From contig NZ_JAYKZX010000003.1 in assembly GCF_035989265.1 (NCBI RefSeq), positions 1,550,001 to 1,614,000 on the forward strand: 64,000 nt of DNA. Direction: 5' to 3'. The notes beneath the pieces were generated by a model. That model had not been told where the DNA came from. It did no database searches and saw nothing but the letters and a program-made list of their open reading frames with translations. Positions 1 through 11,041 of the stretch are shown here, in pieces. A program made the translations under genes and the position numbers. The stretch is from Sphingobium sp. HWE2-09. GTDB lineage: Bacteria; Pseudomonadota; Alphaproteobacteria; Sphingomonadales; Sphingomonadaceae. Each line of letters begins with the position of its first letter. Positions within the stretch are counted from its first letter, which is position 1.

Positions 1-624
1 GGCCAGCAGGAACTGGTCGACACCCTCCTGCCCGCCATATCGGTGCCGGAAGAAGGCGAAATCACCGCCGCCAACCTCTTCGGCTACGACCGTCCGCTCC
101 ATTTCGAAATCGGCTTCGGCGGCGGCGAACATATGGCCCATCGCGCCGACATGCTGCCCGACCATGGCTTCATCGGCGCGGAGCCGTTCCTCAACGGCGT
201 CGTCACCGCGCTCGGCCATGTCCGCGACGGCGCGCTCGGCAATGTCCGTCTCCACATGGGCGACGCATTGCAAGTCCTGTCCCGCATCCCCGACGGCGCG
301 CTCAGCTTCGTCTATCTCCTCCATCCCGATCCCTGGCCCAAGGCGCGCCATGCCAAGCGCCGCATGATGAACCCCGGCCCGGTCGCGATGATCGCCCGCA
401 AGCTCAAGCCCGGCGGCGAGTTTCGCTTCGGCACCGACCATCCGGTGTATCTGCGCTGGGCGCTGATGGTGATGAACGGCCATCCCGATTTCGAATGGCT
501 GGCAAGCGACCCCAAGGATTTCCAGACCCGCCCCGGCGGCTGGCCCGAAACCCGCTACGAAGCCAAGGCCCGCCGCATCGGCCATGAAGTCTGGTATTTC
601 CGCTACCGCCGCAACCCATATTGA
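1..624 (+). CDS. trmB: tRNA (guanine-N7-)-methyltransferase TrmB, 5' end cut by window
   Basis: Methylates G46 in the variable loop of tRNAs using S-adenosylmethionine. The reading frame is open from base 1, and its first residues (GQQELVDTLLP) match the usual TrmB N-terminal region, so the gene starts before the window. The GTG at 43 is an internal codon. Visible motifs are the SAM-binding FEIGFGGGEH, then GAEPFLNGV, and the family signature HPDPWPKARHAKRR. About 207 codons are present, so only a short N-terminal piece is missing. TrmFO, another tRNA modifier, follows 120 bases downstream on the same strand. Confidence 0.95.
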   Translation, partial: GQQELVDTLLPAISVPEEGEITAANLFGYDRPLHFEIGFGGGEHMAHRADMLPDHGFIGAEPFLNGVVTALGHVRDGALGNVRLHMGDALQVLSRIPDGALSFVYLLHPDPWPKARHAKRRMMNPGPVAMIARKLKPGGEFRFGTDHPVYLRWALMVMNGHPDFEWLASDPKDFQTRPGGWPETRYEAKARRIGHEVWYFRYRRNPY

Positions 625-744
625 CCCCAACGTAGCGGAGGGCCGTCCTACCCCGCCGCCATAGGACTTGCCTCGATCCCCGATATGACCCACTGGCAAC
701 CATCCTTGCCATCAGCGGCGCTATAGAACGAAGATCGATCCATC

Positions 745-2088
745 ATGTCCACGCATCAGGTCCACATCATCGGCGGCGGCCTCGCCGGATCGGAAGCCGC
801 CTGGCAATTGGCGCAGGCCGGAATCCGCGTCCGCCTGTCCGAAATGCGCGGGACCGGAGACATGAGTCCCGCTCACCAGACCGATGGGCTGGCCGAACTG
901 GTCTGCTCCAACAGCTTCCGCTCCGACGATGCGGACAAAAATGCCGTGGGCCTGCTCCATCAGGAAATGCGCCGCCTGGACTCGCTCATCATGGCGAGCG
1001 CCGAACCCGCCAAAGTGCCCGCCGGCTCCGCGCTCGCGGTCGATCGCCATGTCTTTTCGGGCGCCGTCACCCGCGCGCTCGCCGATCATCCCAATGTGGA
1101 GATCGTGCGCGAACGCATCGACACGCTGCCGAGCGACGGCCTGACCATCGTTGCCACCGGCCCGCTCACCGCCCCGGCGCTTGCCACCAGCATCGGCCAG
1201 GCCGCAGGCATGGAGCATCTCGCCTTCTTCGACGCGATCGCGCCGGTCGTCCATCATGACAGCATCGACACGGATCAATGCTGGATGGCGAACCGCTGGG
1301 ACAAGATCGGCCCCGGCGGCGGCGAGGGCAAGGACTATATCAACTGCCCGATGGACAAGGACCAGTATCAGGCCTTCGTCCAGGGGCTGCTCGACGGCGA
1401 AAAGACCGAGTTCAAGGAATGGGAGGCCAGCACCCCCTATTTCGAAGGCTGCATGCCGATCGAAGTCATGGCGTCACGCGGTCCCGAAACCCTGCGACAC
1501 GGCCCGATGAAGCCGATGGGCCTCGACAATCCCCGTACCGGGCGCTGGCCCTATGCCGTCGTCCAATTGCGGCAGGATAATGCCAGCGGCACGCTCTGGA
1601 ACATGGTCGGTTTCCAGACCAAGCTGAAACATGGCGCGCAGGTCGAATTATTCCGCACCATCCCCGGCCTTCAGAATGCAGAGTTCGCTCGGCTCGGCGG
1701 CCTGCATCGCAACACCTTCATCCAAAGCCCCAAGCTGCTCGACCCGACCCTGCGCCTGAAAAGCGCCCCGCATATCCGTTTCGCCGGGCAGATGACCGGC
1801 TGCGAAGGCTATGTCGAAAGCGCTGCCATCGGCCTCATCGCCGGACGCTTCGCCGCCGCCGAACTGCTGGGCCACACCCTGACGCCGCCGCCCGCCGACA
1901 CGGCGCTGGGCGCGCTGCTCGGTCATGTGACCGGCAATGTGGTGAGCGCCGACTATCAGCCGATGAACGTCAATTTCGGCCTGTTCCCGACACTGGACGA
2001 CGTGAAGAAAAAACAGCGCAAAGAAGCCTACACCGCCCGCGCCCGCGCCTCCTTCGGCGCCTGGATGGGCGAGATGCAGATCGCCTGA
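745..2088 (+). CDS. trmFO: methylenetetrahydrofolate--tRNA-(uracil-5-)-methyltransferase TrmFO
   Basis: FAD-dependent enzyme that makes 5-methyluridine-54 in the T-loop of tRNA, taking carbon from methylenetetrahydrofolate. The N-terminus carries the dinucleotide-binding [17 protein letters not shown], followed by the family segment with [16 protein letters not shown]. Near the C-terminus is the second FAD-contact segment [16 protein letters not shown]. The 447-residue length is normal for the family. The upstream Shine-Dalgarno is weak, but the ATG sits directly before the Rossmann strand, so the start is well supported. Alphaproteobacteria commonly use TrmFO in place of TrmA. Confidence 0.96.
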   Translation: MSTHQVHIIGGGLAGSEAAWQLAQAGIRVRLSEMRGTGDMSPAHQTDGLAELVCSNSFRSDDADKNAVGLLHQEMRRLDSLIMASAEPAKVPAGSALAVDRHVFSGAVTRALADHPNVEIVRERIDTLPSDGLTIVATGPLTAPALATSIGQAAGMEHLAFFDAIAPVVHHDSIDTDQCWMANRWDKIGPGGGEGKDYINCPMDKDQYQAFVQGLLDGEKTEFKEWEASTPYFEGCMPIEVMASRGPETLRHGPMKPMGLDNPRTGRWPYAVVQLRQDNASGTLWNMVGFQTKLKHGAQVELFRTIPGLQNAEFARLGGLHRNTFIQSPKLLDPTLRLKSAPHIRFAGQMTGCEGYVESAAIGLIAGRFAAAELLGHTLTPPPADTALGALLGHVTGNVVSADYQPMNVNFGLFPTLDDVKKKQRKEAYTARARASFGAWMGEMQIA

Positions 2089-2100
2089 ACGGACTGTTGC

Positions 2101-2157
2101 CCGGCGCAGGCCGGGGTCCGGTTTCAAGGCCTGGACTGGACCCCGGCCTTCACCGGC
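2101..2157. repeat. palindromic intergenic repeat
   Basis: Two inverted arms (2101-2119 and about 2138-2156) with a CCGGGGTCC/GGACCCCGG core sit just after the trmFO stop codon. A related CCGGCGAAGGCCGGGG element recurs at 13522-13577. It lies between convergent genes and could fold in RNA, but no clear U-tract follows it. Confidence 0.7.
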
Positions 2158-2202
2158 GAACGGCTAGCGCTTCGACACCGCCCTACCGCCAAACAACCCC
2201 GT

Positions 2203-2222
2203 GCTCCCGCGAAAGCGGGAGC
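2203..2222. repeat. short perfect hairpin between convergent genes
   Basis: Eight-base arms GCTCCCGC and GCGGGAGC around a GAAA tetraloop form a perfect hairpin between the ends of trmFO (plus) and the EF-hand gene (minus). It may help terminate transcription from both sides, but there is no T-run, so intrinsic termination is uncertain. Confidence 0.5.
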
Positions 2223-2267
2223 CCAGCTCCACCCTCGCAGCAGCACGCCAACTTAAGCGGCCTCCCA

Positions 2268-2732
2268 TCAACACTTACACTTGGCCTTCACCGCCCGCTT
2301 GGGCGCTGTCGCAGCAAACTCCGCCGGGGTCAGCTTCCCATCCCTGTCCGCGTCCGCATCGCCGAACCGGTCCGCCGTCGCCACCGCCCATTCCTCGAAC
2401 GACAGCAAATTGTCGCCATCCTTGTCCAGCGCCTTGAACGCCTTGGTGCGGCTGCCCATCATTTCGACCCGCGTGATCACGCCATCCCGGTTCCGGTCGT
2501 AGCGGGCAAAGCGCTTCTGCTCCCGGCTTTGCGGGCTGGCCTCGCCCGGCATCGGCGGCGCATCGCCCACCGCATCGGGATCGCCTTCGGGCAGGCTCTC
2601 TACTTCCGGCGGCGGCGGTGGCGCGGAAGCCAATTGCGGCACCGGCGCATTGTCCGCCCGCCCCTGCCACCAGAACAGCCCGCCCGCGACCAGCAGCAGC
2701 GCCGCCATGCCGCCCGCCAGCAATCGCCCCAT
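2268..2732 (-). CDS. membrane-anchored EF-hand protein
   Basis: A 154-residue protein with one N-terminal hydrophobic segment (about residues 4-20, LLAGGMAALLLVAGGLFWW) that is a signal anchor or signal peptide, a Pro-rich spacer (PPPPPEVE), and a C-terminal calcium-binding-like region. Three EF-hand loops are visible: DRNRDGVITRVE, DKDGDNLLSFEE and DADRDGKLTPAE. It ends in a short Lys/Cys tail. The start was placed at the ATG that begins the hydrophobic segment, because the longer open frame upstream has no protein-like features. It lies 44 bases downstream of the squalene/phytoene-synthase-like gene, probably in one transcript. Role unknown; periplasmic calcium sensing is an inference. Confidence 0.8.
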   Translation of the reverse strand: MGRLLAGGMAALLLVAGGLFWWQGRADNAPVPQLASAPPPPPEVESLPEGDPDAVGDAPPMPGEASPQSREQKRFARYDRNRDGVITRVEMMGSRTKAFKALDKDGDNLLSFEEWAVATADRFGDADADRDGKLTPAEFAATAPKRAVKAKCKC

Positions 2733-2776
2733 GCCTGCCCTCCTCCGACCGTGGAGCGCCAGCCTATCCCGATCGC

Positions 2777-3475
2777 CTAGCGCCCGACAAGCGCGATCCG
2801 CAACAACTGCCACGCCAGCGCGCGCGGCATTCCCATCGGCGCGCCCCGCCCCGCCATCACATCCTGCCGTGCCAGGGTGAAGGCGATCCGCAACGGCTTC
2901 CACGCCCGCGGCCACGTCATCGGCCCGACCGGCGCGATCTCCCGCGCCAGCGCCAAGGCGGCCTCCGCCAGCGCCGTGTCCCCGACATGCCCCGCCAAAT
3001 CCCACAACGCCCAAAGCTGCCCCGCCGCCGCCAGCCAGTCCGGTACATCGCCCGCATCGGCCAGCGCCCGAAACAGCCCGCCACCGCGCCCGATCGCATA
3101 GGTGCGCAAACCCTCGACATCGATCTCCGGCTCGACCACCAGCACTTCCCAGCCGTCGATCATCGCCACCAGCCCCGGCGCAGCCATCGCGCCCGTCGCC
3201 CGCATCGCATCGACCACCGGCTCGCCCTGCCCCTTGATCCCGGCCGCGTCCTCGATGACGTCATTCCACCAGGCGAGCCGCATCTGCCCGATCATTGGCT
3301 CGCGCGTCGTCCGCGCCACCTTCGCCAGCCGCGCATCGAACGCCCACAGCGCACGATGCCGCTCCACCTGCCCGCCACCCGCATGGGCCGCCAGCAACAA
3401 CGCCAGCGGCGGCAACACGTCATCATCCAGCCGCGCTACGACGGGGGCTACGCGGGTTATCGGTCCTTTAACCAT
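2777..3475 (-). CDS. squalene/phytoene synthase family protein (possibly NDUFAF6-like)
   Basis: About 232 residues with the all-alpha trans-isoprenyl synthase fold signature: a helix QMRLAWWNDVIEDA and a later WALWDLAGHVGD helix. Catalytic squalene/phytoene synthases have two DxxxD aspartate motifs for magnesium-diphosphate. Neither is intact here, and the protein is shorter than the usual 280-350 residues. This matches the compact non-prenyl-transferring branch related to mitochondrial complex I assembly factor NDUFAF6. The start at 3475 follows GAGGAAG; ATGs at 3484 and 3490 are alternatives. It is divergent from the TadG-like gene and co-directional with the EF-hand gene. Confidence 0.75.
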   Translation of the reverse strand: MVKGPITRVAPVVARLDDDVLPPLALLLAAHAGGGQVERHRALWAFDARLAKVARTTREPMIGQMRLAWWNDVIEDAAGIKGQGEPVVDAMRATGAMAAPGLVAMIDGWEVLVVEPEIDVEGLRTYAIGRGGGLFRALADAGDVPDWLAAAGQLWALWDLAGHVGDTALAEAALALAREIAPVGPMTWPRAWKPLRIAFTLARQDVMAGRGAPMGMPRALAWQLLRIALVGR

Positions 3476-3573
3476 CTTCCTCATACACATTCTAACGAGT
3501 GCGCCTGCATAGGCGAAAAGGCTGCCCGTCCCATAACCGGGATATCGGGCGCGACATGGGTGATTGCGGGCAA

Positions 3574-5220
3574 ATGGGCAAGACAAAGGATCAGCAGTTG
3601 CGCTTTCTGGCGCGGTTATTGCGTAGTCAGGCAGGTAATACGCTCGCCATCATGGCGATTGCGCTGATCCCGCTGGCGGGCATGATCGGCGGCGGCCTCG
3701 ACATGAGCCGGGGCTATCTGGCCAAGACCCGATTGCAAAATGCCTGCGACGCCGGCGTGCTCGCGGGGCGAAAGGTGATGGCGACCAAGGGCGTGATCGA
3801 CGACGCCGTGCGGACGGAGGTTCGCAAATATACGCTGTTCAACTTTCCCAACGGCTATCTGGGCACGACGCTCGCCAACGGCGACATCAACCCGACGCTC
3901 GGCGCGAACGAGCAGATCGACCTGACGCTGACGACGACCGTGCCGACGGCGGTGATGAAGATGTTCGGCAAGAACACGATCGCCATCAACGCGACATGCA
4001 GCGCGCGCAACGACTATACCAATATCGACATCATGCTGGTGCTGGACACCACGGGGTCGATGGCTTGTCTGCCCAGCATGGATACCGGCACTTGCGGCAC
4101 TTATGCCAATGCCAGTTACGTCACGACCAACCTGCCGCTGATTGGCAAGACGCTGCGCTATGTTCAGGAAAATAGCGGCGGATCACGCATGGCAGGCCTG
4201 CGCAGCGCTCTGTCTACGCTGCAAACGCAGATGGCCACCATCGAAAGCCAGATGAATTTGAGTGACGCGAGTAAGCGTAAACGCGTGCGCTGGGCGATTA
4301 TCCCGTTTTCGCAAATGGTCAATCCGGGTTTTAGCACCGACGCCGCGGGCGCCACGATGCAAAGCCGCAATCCTTCTTGGTTCAATACCAGCGGCACGTA
4401 TCGTACACAAAGCTGTTTTTTCGGCTGGTGCACCACAAATAATAATACGGTCAATCATGATACTAACTGGGTTAATAACACGTGGGATGGGTGCGTCGAG
4501 GAACTGGCGACTAGCAACAGCATAACATCGACGTCCAGCACGATTCCCGCGACCGCCTATGACATGCTGTATGACACCAAGCCGTCTGCCAGCACGTCAC
4601 GCTTCGTCATGGCCGATCCGGCTGCGGTGGGCGCCAATGCACTTCAAGGCACCGGGCCGCAATATGCTTGTCCAAAGGCCATGAGCGAGTTCAAGCAAAT
4701 GAATGCGACGGACTTCAACAACTATTTCGCGGCAAACCGTGGGTTCGTTGCTAATGGCGGCACTTATCTCGACCTCGGCCTGTTGTGGGCAGCGCGCCTT
4801 CTATCGCGCACAGGCAACTGGGCGAGCGATAACCCTAAATCCTTCAATACCTTCCCGGTGTCGCGCTACCTGATTTTCATGACAGACGGCAATATGGACA
4901 CCGGCAACTCGGCCTACAGCGCCTATGCTCAGGAATATCTGTGGAAGCGGATCGCCGCTGACGGAACAACTGGCACAAACATCGCCAATCATACCGCGCG
5001 GATGTTGCTAACCTGCAATGCCATCAAAAATATGGGCGTGAAAATCTACACCATTTCCTTCAGTCTCGGCTCCACGCTCAGCGACGACCTCATCGACTGT
5101 TCGTCTTCCACCAATTCCGACACGCCCGAATTTGCGTACAAGGCCGACAGCAGCAGCCAGTTGAACGACGTGTTCCGCAACATCGGCGAGAATATCGGGT
5201 CGCTGAGGCTGTCGCGATGA
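3574..5220 (+). CDS. TadG-like pilus-assembly protein with von Willebrand A domain
   Basis: About 548 residues. The N-terminus has the TadE/TadG prepilin-like segment: basic residues, then GNTLAIMAIALIPLAGMIGGG, then a helix with CDAGVLAGRK. From about residue 155 a VWA domain begins with a MIDAS-like motif VLDTTGSM, where a Thr replaces the first Ser of DxSxS, and it ends near IGENIGSLRLSR. The protein should be anchored in the inner membrane with the large domain outside. The ATG at 3556 is an alternative start. Its stop overlaps the next start (ATGA at 5217), so translation is coupled to the two TadE-like genes. Confidence 0.82.
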   Translation: MGKTKDQQLRFLARLLRSQAGNTLAIMAIALIPLAGMIGGGLDMSRGYLAKTRLQNACDAGVLAGRKVMATKGVIDDAVRTEVRKYTLFNFPNGYLGTTLANGDINPTLGANEQIDLTLTTTVPTAVMKMFGKNTIAINATCSARNDYTNIDIMLVLDTTGSMACLPSMDTGTCGTYANASYVTTNLPLIGKTLRYVQENSGGSRMAGLRSALSTLQTQMATIESQMNLSDASKRKRVRWAIIPFSQMVNPGFSTDAAGATMQSRNPSWFNTSGTYRTQSCFFGWCTTNNNTVNHDTNWVNNTWDGCVEELATSNSITSTSSTIPATAYDMLYDTKPSASTSRFVMADPAAVGANALQGTGPQYACPKAMSEFKQMNATDFNNYFAANRGFVANGGTYLDLGLLWAARLLSRTGNWASDNPKSFNTFPVSRYLIFMTDGNMDTGNSAYSAYAQEYLWKRIAADGTTGTNIANHTARMLLTCNAIKNMGVKIYTISFSLGSTLSDDLIDCSSSTNSDTPEFAYKADSSSQLNDVFRNIGENIGSLRLSR

Positions 5221-5816
5221 ACCGCTTCACCTATGGGTGCGGCCATTTGGTCCGCGATAGACGGGGCGCGTCCGTTCCTGAATTTGCGCTGATATTGATC
5301 CCCTTGTGCCTGCTCATCCTTGGCGGTCTGGATATGGGATATCAGATTTACGTCCGGTCGGTGCTGCTTGGCGCTATGGAACGCGCAACGCGGCTCGCCA
5401 CCCTTCAAACTGTTGATAATACAGCGGTCGAGAGCGACATCGAAGCTACCATCAAGGGCATTGCTCCCAATGCAACCGTCACCACGACAAAAGGAAGTTT
5501 CAACGCCTACAGCAATATCAACACCATGGAGCGGCTGACGAAAGACACCAATGGCAATAACGTCCTCGACAGTGGCGATTGCTGGGAAGATATCGACGAT
5601 AATGGCATCCGCAATATTGTGGTCAGCGGCAAGGCTGGGAGCATCGGCGGCGCCGATGATATCGTGCGCTATGAAACGACGGTCACCTATAAGCGCATAT
5701 TGCCGATCTGGCGCGTCATCGGAATGGGCGATACCGTCACTATGACGGCCAACACCCTAACGAAACGACAGCCCTATGAAAAACAGGATCCGGTGGTGCC
5801 AAAATGCAAAGCATGA
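5217..5816 (+). CDS. TadE-like pseudopilin
   Basis: A 199-residue protein with a short basic N-terminus, RRGASVPEFALILIPLCLLIL, and then an extracytoplasmic domain. The Glu in VPEFALI is the position-5-like glutamate typical of TadE-type pseudopilins and is presumably near the processing site. It overlaps the TadG-like gene by four bases (ATGA) and the following TadE-like gene by 13 bases. No tadABC, rcpA or flp genes are in the window, so the partner machinery must be elsewhere or these act in a reduced system. Confidence 0.8.
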   Translation: MNRFTYGCGHLVRDRRGASVPEFALILIPLCLLILGGLDMGYQIYVRSVLLGAMERATRLATLQTVDNTAVESDIEATIKGIAPNATVTTTKGSFNAYSNINTMERLTKDTNGNNVLDSGDCWEDIDDNGIRNIVVSGKAGSIGGADDIVRYETTVTYKRILPIWRVIGMGDTVTMTANTLTKRQPYEKQDPVVPKCKA

Positions 5817-6466
5817 TCCATAGCTTGCGCAAGGGGCTCCGTGGACACACTCGTTCAGCCCTAACCGATCAGTCGGGAGTCTCTGCGGTCGAATTTGCGC
5901 TCGGGCTGCCGGTATTGATCGCATTGACGATGGGCGGGGCGGAAGCAGCGAACATGGCGTACACGTCCCAGCAACTGGGCGACATTGCAACCATGACCGC
6001 CGACAGCGTAGGTCGCGTCAAGGAGTTTATCAATAATGGCACCGTCACCGACATATTGACCGCGATGAAAACCATCAGCGACAGGATCGATCTGCGCAAT
6101 CGCGGGCGCATTATCGTATCGAGCATACAGCCCACAACCGACAATTCTGGGAACGTCACCGACCAGAAACTGCGCTGGCAACGCTGTGCCGGTGCGTTGG
6201 TTAAATCATCTGCCTATAGTTCCACAGAGGGCGCTACGCTGGGCGCGGATGGCATCGTGATCTCGAGCACCCGGAAGATTGCTGCGTCCAAAGACAATGA
6301 GATGATCTTTGTGGAGATATATTATACCTACAAGCCATTAATATCATCCGCCTTTCTGGGGACGCCACAACTATCGGCAGTCGCTGCGATGAGCGTGCGC
6401 GAACGGTCGAACAACGATATTGGTGCAGGCGGCACCAATTCTCCCTGCTCGACATATACGGCCTGA
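5804..6466 (+). CDS. second TadE-like pseudopilin
   Basis: A 220-residue protein. Around residues 24-45 is GVSAVEFALGLPVLIALTMGG, the TadE membrane segment with its conserved Glu, followed by an extracytoplasmic region. The start lies inside the end of the preceding gene, so the three genes form a tightly coupled operon that closes with the terminator at 6539. Codon use is less GC-biased at third positions than in the flanking housekeeping genes, which may reflect secreted-protein selection or transfer. Confidence 0.8.
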   Translation: MQSMIHSLRKGLRGHTRSALTDQSGVSAVEFALGLPVLIALTMGGAEAANMAYTSQQLGDIATMTADSVGRVKEFINNGTVTDILTAMKTISDRIDLRNRGRIIVSSIQPTTDNSGNVTDQKLRWQRCAGALVKSSAYSSTEGATLGADGIVISSTRKIAASKDNEMIFVEIYYTYKPLISSAFLGTPQLSAVAAMSVRERSNNDIGAGGTNSPCSTYTA

Positions 6467-6538
6467 TCCGCCCAGACGGACGGATGCGAAGGACCACGTG
6501 CGACGCATTACTCGCCGTCTCGCCTCCCCTCGCATGAA

Positions 6539-6568
6539 AAAAGCGCTGTCGGTTCCGACAGCGCTTTT
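6539..6568. terminator. bidirectional intrinsic terminator
   Basis: A perfect inverted repeat has 14-base arms AAAAGCGCTGTCGG and CCGACAGCGCTTTT separated by TT. The A-run on one side and T-run on the other let it terminate in both directions. It sits between the convergent tad-like operon and pdhB. Confidence 0.9.
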
Positions 6569-6612
6569 GCCCAGTTGAGTACTACCGCGCCATCCTAGGC
6601 GCGGCAGCAAAT

Positions 6613-8013
6613 TTATTTATAACAAACCTTCTTCGCCGCCGCGACGACGCGGCTTGCGTCGATCAGGGCCGCCTTTTCCAGGTTCGCGGCATAGGGCAGC
6701 GGCACGTCTTCGTTGGTGACGCGCAGCACCGGGGCGTCGAGATCGTCGAAGCCCTGCTCCATCACCACCGCGGCGATTTCCGACGCGATCGAGCAGGTCG
6801 GCCAGCCTTCTTCCACCACTACCAGGCGGTTGGTCTTCTTCAGGCTCTCCAGAACCGTCGCGGTGTCGAGCGGGCGCAGCGTGCGCAGGTCGATCACTTC
6901 GGCCTCGATCCCCTCGCCCGCCAGCGTCTCCGCCGCGTCGAGCGCCAGGCCCACGCCGATCGAATAGCTGACCAGCGTCACGTCCTTGCCTTCGCGCATG
7001 ATCCGCGCCTTGCCGATCGGCAGGACGTAATCGTCCAGCTTGGGCACGTCGAAACTGCGGCCGTAGAGCAGCTCATTCTCCAGGAACACGACCGGGTCGG
7101 TCGATCGGATCGCGGCCTTGAGCAGACCCTTGGCATCGGCCGCATCATAGGGCGCGATAACGATCAGGCCGGGAACCGAGGCATACCAGGGACCGTAATT
7201 CTGGCTGTGCTGCGCGCCGACGCGGCTGGCCGCGCCGTTGGGACCGCGGAACACGATCGGGCAGCGCATCTGGCCGCCGGACATATAATTGGTCTTGGCC
7301 GCCGAGTTGATGATGTGGTCGATCGCCTGCATGGCGAAGTTGAACGTCATGAACTCCACGATCGGGCGCAGGCCGCCCATCGCTGCGCCCGTGCCGATAC
7401 CGGCAAAGCCATATTCGGTGATCGGCGTGTCGATGACACGCTTGTCGCCAAACTCGTCCAGCAGGCCTTGGGTGACCTTGTACGCGCCCTGATATTCCGC
7501 GACTTCCTCGCCCATCACGAAGACGCGTTCGTCCTTGCGCATTTCTTCGGCCATGGCGTCGCGCAGCGCTTCGCGCACGGTCGTCTTGACGAACTCGGTG
7601 CCTTCGGGAATCGCCGGATCCTGGACGGACGCCTTGCTCTCGCTGGCCAGCTTGGACGTGCCGCTCTCGGCCTTCTTGGGCGCGTCGGGTGCAGCGTCGG
7701 ACTTGGACGCTTCCTTGGCTTGCGCCTTTGGCGCCTCGTCGGCCTTCGGCGCTGGCGCGGCGTCTTCGCCGCCTTCGCCCGCCATTTCGGCGATCACGGT
7801 GCCGACCTTCACCCCTTCGGTGCCCTCGGCGATCATGATCTTGCCGATCTTGCCTTCATCGACGGCCTCGAATTCCATCGTCGCCTTGTCGGTCTCGATC
7901 TCGGCCAGGATATCGCCGGACTTGACGTCATCGCCTTCCTTCACCAGCCACTTGGCCAGCGTGCCCTCTTCCATCGTCGGCGAGAGCGCCGGCATCTTGA
8001 TTACGATACCCAT
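6613..8013 (-). CDS. pdhB: pyruvate dehydrogenase E1 component, beta subunit with lipoyl domain
   Basis: Beta subunit of the thiamine-diphosphate E1 of the pyruvate dehydrogenase complex, which decarboxylates pyruvate and acetylates lipoyl groups. Residues 1-80 form a lipoyl domain with the lipoylated Lys in ETDKATMEF. An Ala/Lys-rich flexible linker spans about 85-135, and the transketolase-like E1-beta domain fills 140-466. A lipoyl domain fused to E1-beta is characteristic of alphaproteobacteria, including sphingomonads and rhizobia. The start codon overlaps the pdhA stop by one base (TAATG), so the two subunits are translationally coupled. Confidence 0.97.
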   Translation of the reverse strand: MGIVIKMPALSPTMEEGTLAKWLVKEGDDVKSGDILAEIETDKATMEFEAVDEGKIGKIMIAEGTEGVKVGTVIAEMAGEGGEDAAPAPKADEAPKAQAKEASKSDAAPDAPKKAESGTSKLASESKASVQDPAIPEGTEFVKTTVREALRDAMAEEMRKDERVFVMGEEVAEYQGAYKVTQGLLDEFGDKRVIDTPITEYGFAGIGTGAAMGGLRPIVEFMTFNFAMQAIDHIINSAAKTNYMSGGQMRCPIVFRGPNGAASRVGAQHSQNYGPWYASVPGLIVIAPYDAADAKGLLKAAIRSTDPVVFLENELLYGRSFDVPKLDDYVLPIGKARIMREGKDVTLVSYSIGVGLALDAAETLAGEGIEAEVIDLRTLRPLDTATVLESLKKTNRLVVVEEGWPTCSIASEIAAVVMEQGFDDLDAPVLRVTNEDVPLPYAANLEKAALIDASRVVAAAKKVCYK

Positions 8014-9089
8014 TAATATTGCTCCACCAGCACGTCGGTATAGAGTTCGGACATTTCAGGTTCGGGTGAGGTTTCCGCGAAATCGGCCGCTTCGGCCACG
8101 GTCTTGCGGATAGCCTGGTCGATACCCTTGATGTCGTCCTCGCTGACGCCGGCCTCGATCAGATATTTCTTCACGCCTTCGATCGGGTCGGACTTGTCGC
8201 GCATCGCCTGCACTTCCTCGCGCGACCGGTACTTCGCCGGATCGGACATGGAGTGACCGCGATAGCGATAGGTCTTCATTTCCAGCAGGATCGGACCATT
8301 GCCCTCCTGCACCCATTTCAGCGCTTCCTCGGTCGCGCCGCGTACGGCCAGCACGTCCATGCCGTTGACCTGCAGGCCGGGGATGCGGAAGCTTTCGCCG
8401 CGGCGATACAACTGGTCTTCCGCCGAAGAACGATTGACGCTGGTGCCCATGGCATACTGGTTGTTCTCGATCACGAAAATGATCGGCAGCTTCCACAGTT
8501 CGGCCATGTTGAACAATTCATAGACCTGGCCCTGGTTGGCCGCGCCGTCACCGAAATAGGCGACGCACACGCCGCCATCGCCATTATATTTGTGGGCGAA
8601 GCCCAGCCCCGCGCCCAGCGACACCTGCGCGCCGACGATGCCATGGCCGCCGAAGAATTTATGTTCGACGCTGAACATATGCATCGAACCGCCCTTGCCG
8701 CGCGAGATACCCGCTTCGCGGCCGGTCAGTTCGGCCATGATGACATTGGGGTCGATGCCATAGGCGAGCATATGCCCATGGTCGCGATAGCCGGTGATGA
8801 CGCTGTCCTTGCCGGGCTTCAAGGCCGACTGGATGCCCACCGCGACCGCTTCCTGGCCGATATAGAGGTGGCAGAAGCCGCCGATCAGGCCCAGGCCGTA
8901 CAGCTGGCCGGCCTTTTCCTCGAAGCGGCGGATGAGGACCATCTGCCGATAGAATTCCAGCAGCTCGTCCTTGCTGGCCTTGTAATCCGTCGGGGTCTGC
9001 GGGCGAGGCCGGTTATGGTCCGCGCCGGCGGCGGGTGCAGCCGCCTTTGCCGTTGCGCGTGAAGGACGCGGCGTCGTTGGTTTCGCCAA
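8013..9089 (-). CDS. pdhA: pyruvate dehydrogenase E1 component, alpha subunit
   Basis: Alpha subunit of pyruvate dehydrogenase E1. It has the thiamine-diphosphate motif [12 protein letters not shown] ending in VIENNQ, and the phosphorylation-loop-like segment [15 protein letters not shown]. An Ala/Pro-rich disordered N-terminal tail of about 40 residues precedes the catalytic domain. I chose a TTG start at 9089, preceded by AAAAGGATAAG, which gives 358 residues starting (M)AKPTTPRP. The open frame continues to an ATG-type start at 9173 but adds no recognisable sequence. Together with pdhB it forms the E1 operon; E2 and E3 are not in the window. Confidence 0.95.
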   Translation of the reverse strand: MAKPTTPRPSRATAKAAAPAAGADHNRPRPQTPTDYKASKDELLEFYRQMVLIRRFEEKAGQLYGLGLIGGFCHLYIGQEAVAVGIQSALKPGKDSVITGYRDHGHMLAYGIDPNVIMAELTGREAGISRGKGGSMHMFSVEHKFFGGHGIVGAQVSLGAGLGFAHKYNGDGGVCVAYFGDGAANQGQVYELFNMAELWKLPIIFVIENNQYAMGTSVNRSSAEDQLYRRGESFRIPGLQVNGMDVLAVRGATEEALKWVQEGNGPILLEMKTYRYRGHSMSDPAKYRSREEVQAMRDKSDPIEGVKKYLIEAGVSEDDIKGIDQAIRKTVAEAADFAETSPEPEMSELYTDVLVEQY

Positions 9090-9317
9090 GGCTCTTATCC
9101 TTTTGCGTGGGGTAGGATGGAAGGAGGGCCGATATAGCGGCAGAGTTGCATATATTGCAACGGCGGACCCCACGGAATCCGGGAAGAATCAATAGCCGCG
9201 GGATAAAATTGATCGCCTATCGGCCCAGTCGAAAAAACGACGCGTCGACAAAGCATCATTGTTGCCAGGATCGCTTTTCCGACGCAAAATCCTTGCGTCC
9301 TTCATATCGCGCAAGGC

Positions 9318-9629
9318 TTAGTTGAGCGGAACGACGACTTCATCATGATGGATCACGCCCAATTGGCGGCGGATCAATTCGTCCGAAAGATCGGGATCAA
9401 CGCGGCGCGGGTTGAGCAGGTCGACCCGGTTATGCAATTCGGCGCGCGCTTCCTGCACCTGCTTCAGTTCGGTCTTCGCGGCGCGCAGCTGGCGCGTATA
9501 GTCGCCCCACGCCAACACCCCGTTCGATCCCAGCACGACATAGCCAGCGAAGAACAACAGCAACAGCAGTGCGATAGCCGGACCGATGGCCGACCAGATC
9601 AGAAGACGAAGTTTAGCGATGTGCGCCAT
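9318..9629 (-). CDS. ftsB: FtsB/DivIC-type septum formation protein
   Basis: A 103-residue bitopic protein with a short cytoplasmic N-terminus, one membrane helix (about 13-33, IGPAIALLLLLFFAGYVVLG), then a periplasmic coiled coil (RQLRAAKTELKQVQEARAELHNRVDLL). This is the FtsB/DivIC architecture; FtsB joins FtsL and FtsQ in activating septal peptidoglycan synthesis. Placement directly downstream of eno and before pdhA matches the conserved alphaproteobacterial order. The sequence alone does not rule out another small DivIC-family protein, but context strongly favours FtsB. Confidence 0.88.
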   Translation of the reverse strand: MAHIAKLRLLIWSAIGPAIALLLLLFFAGYVVLGSNGVLAWGDYTRQLRAAKTELKQVQEARAELHNRVDLLNPRRVDPDLSDELIRRQLGVIHHDEVVVPLN

Positions 9630-9652
9630 AACCCTGATAAATCACAGGAAAA

Positions 9653-9692
9653 GGTTGGCCGCAAGCGAAAAATGCGGAACTTGCGGCCAACC
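9653..9692 (-). terminator. intrinsic terminator or attenuator after eno
   Basis: Thirteen-base perfect arms GGTTGGCCGCAAG and CTTGCGGCCAACC enclose a 14-base loop. On the minus strand the stem is followed by TTTTCC. It lies between the enolase stop and the ftsB start, so it probably reduces read-through into ftsB. Confidence 0.8.
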
Positions 9693-9706
9693 GAATCCAA
9701 AGGGCA

Positions 9707-11041
<1,335 letters not shown>

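Noticed and set aside
9281..9299. Hairpin GACGCAA/TTGCGTC between pdhA and ftsB
   Set aside because: The stem is short and no T-run follows on either strand, so I do not call it a terminator.
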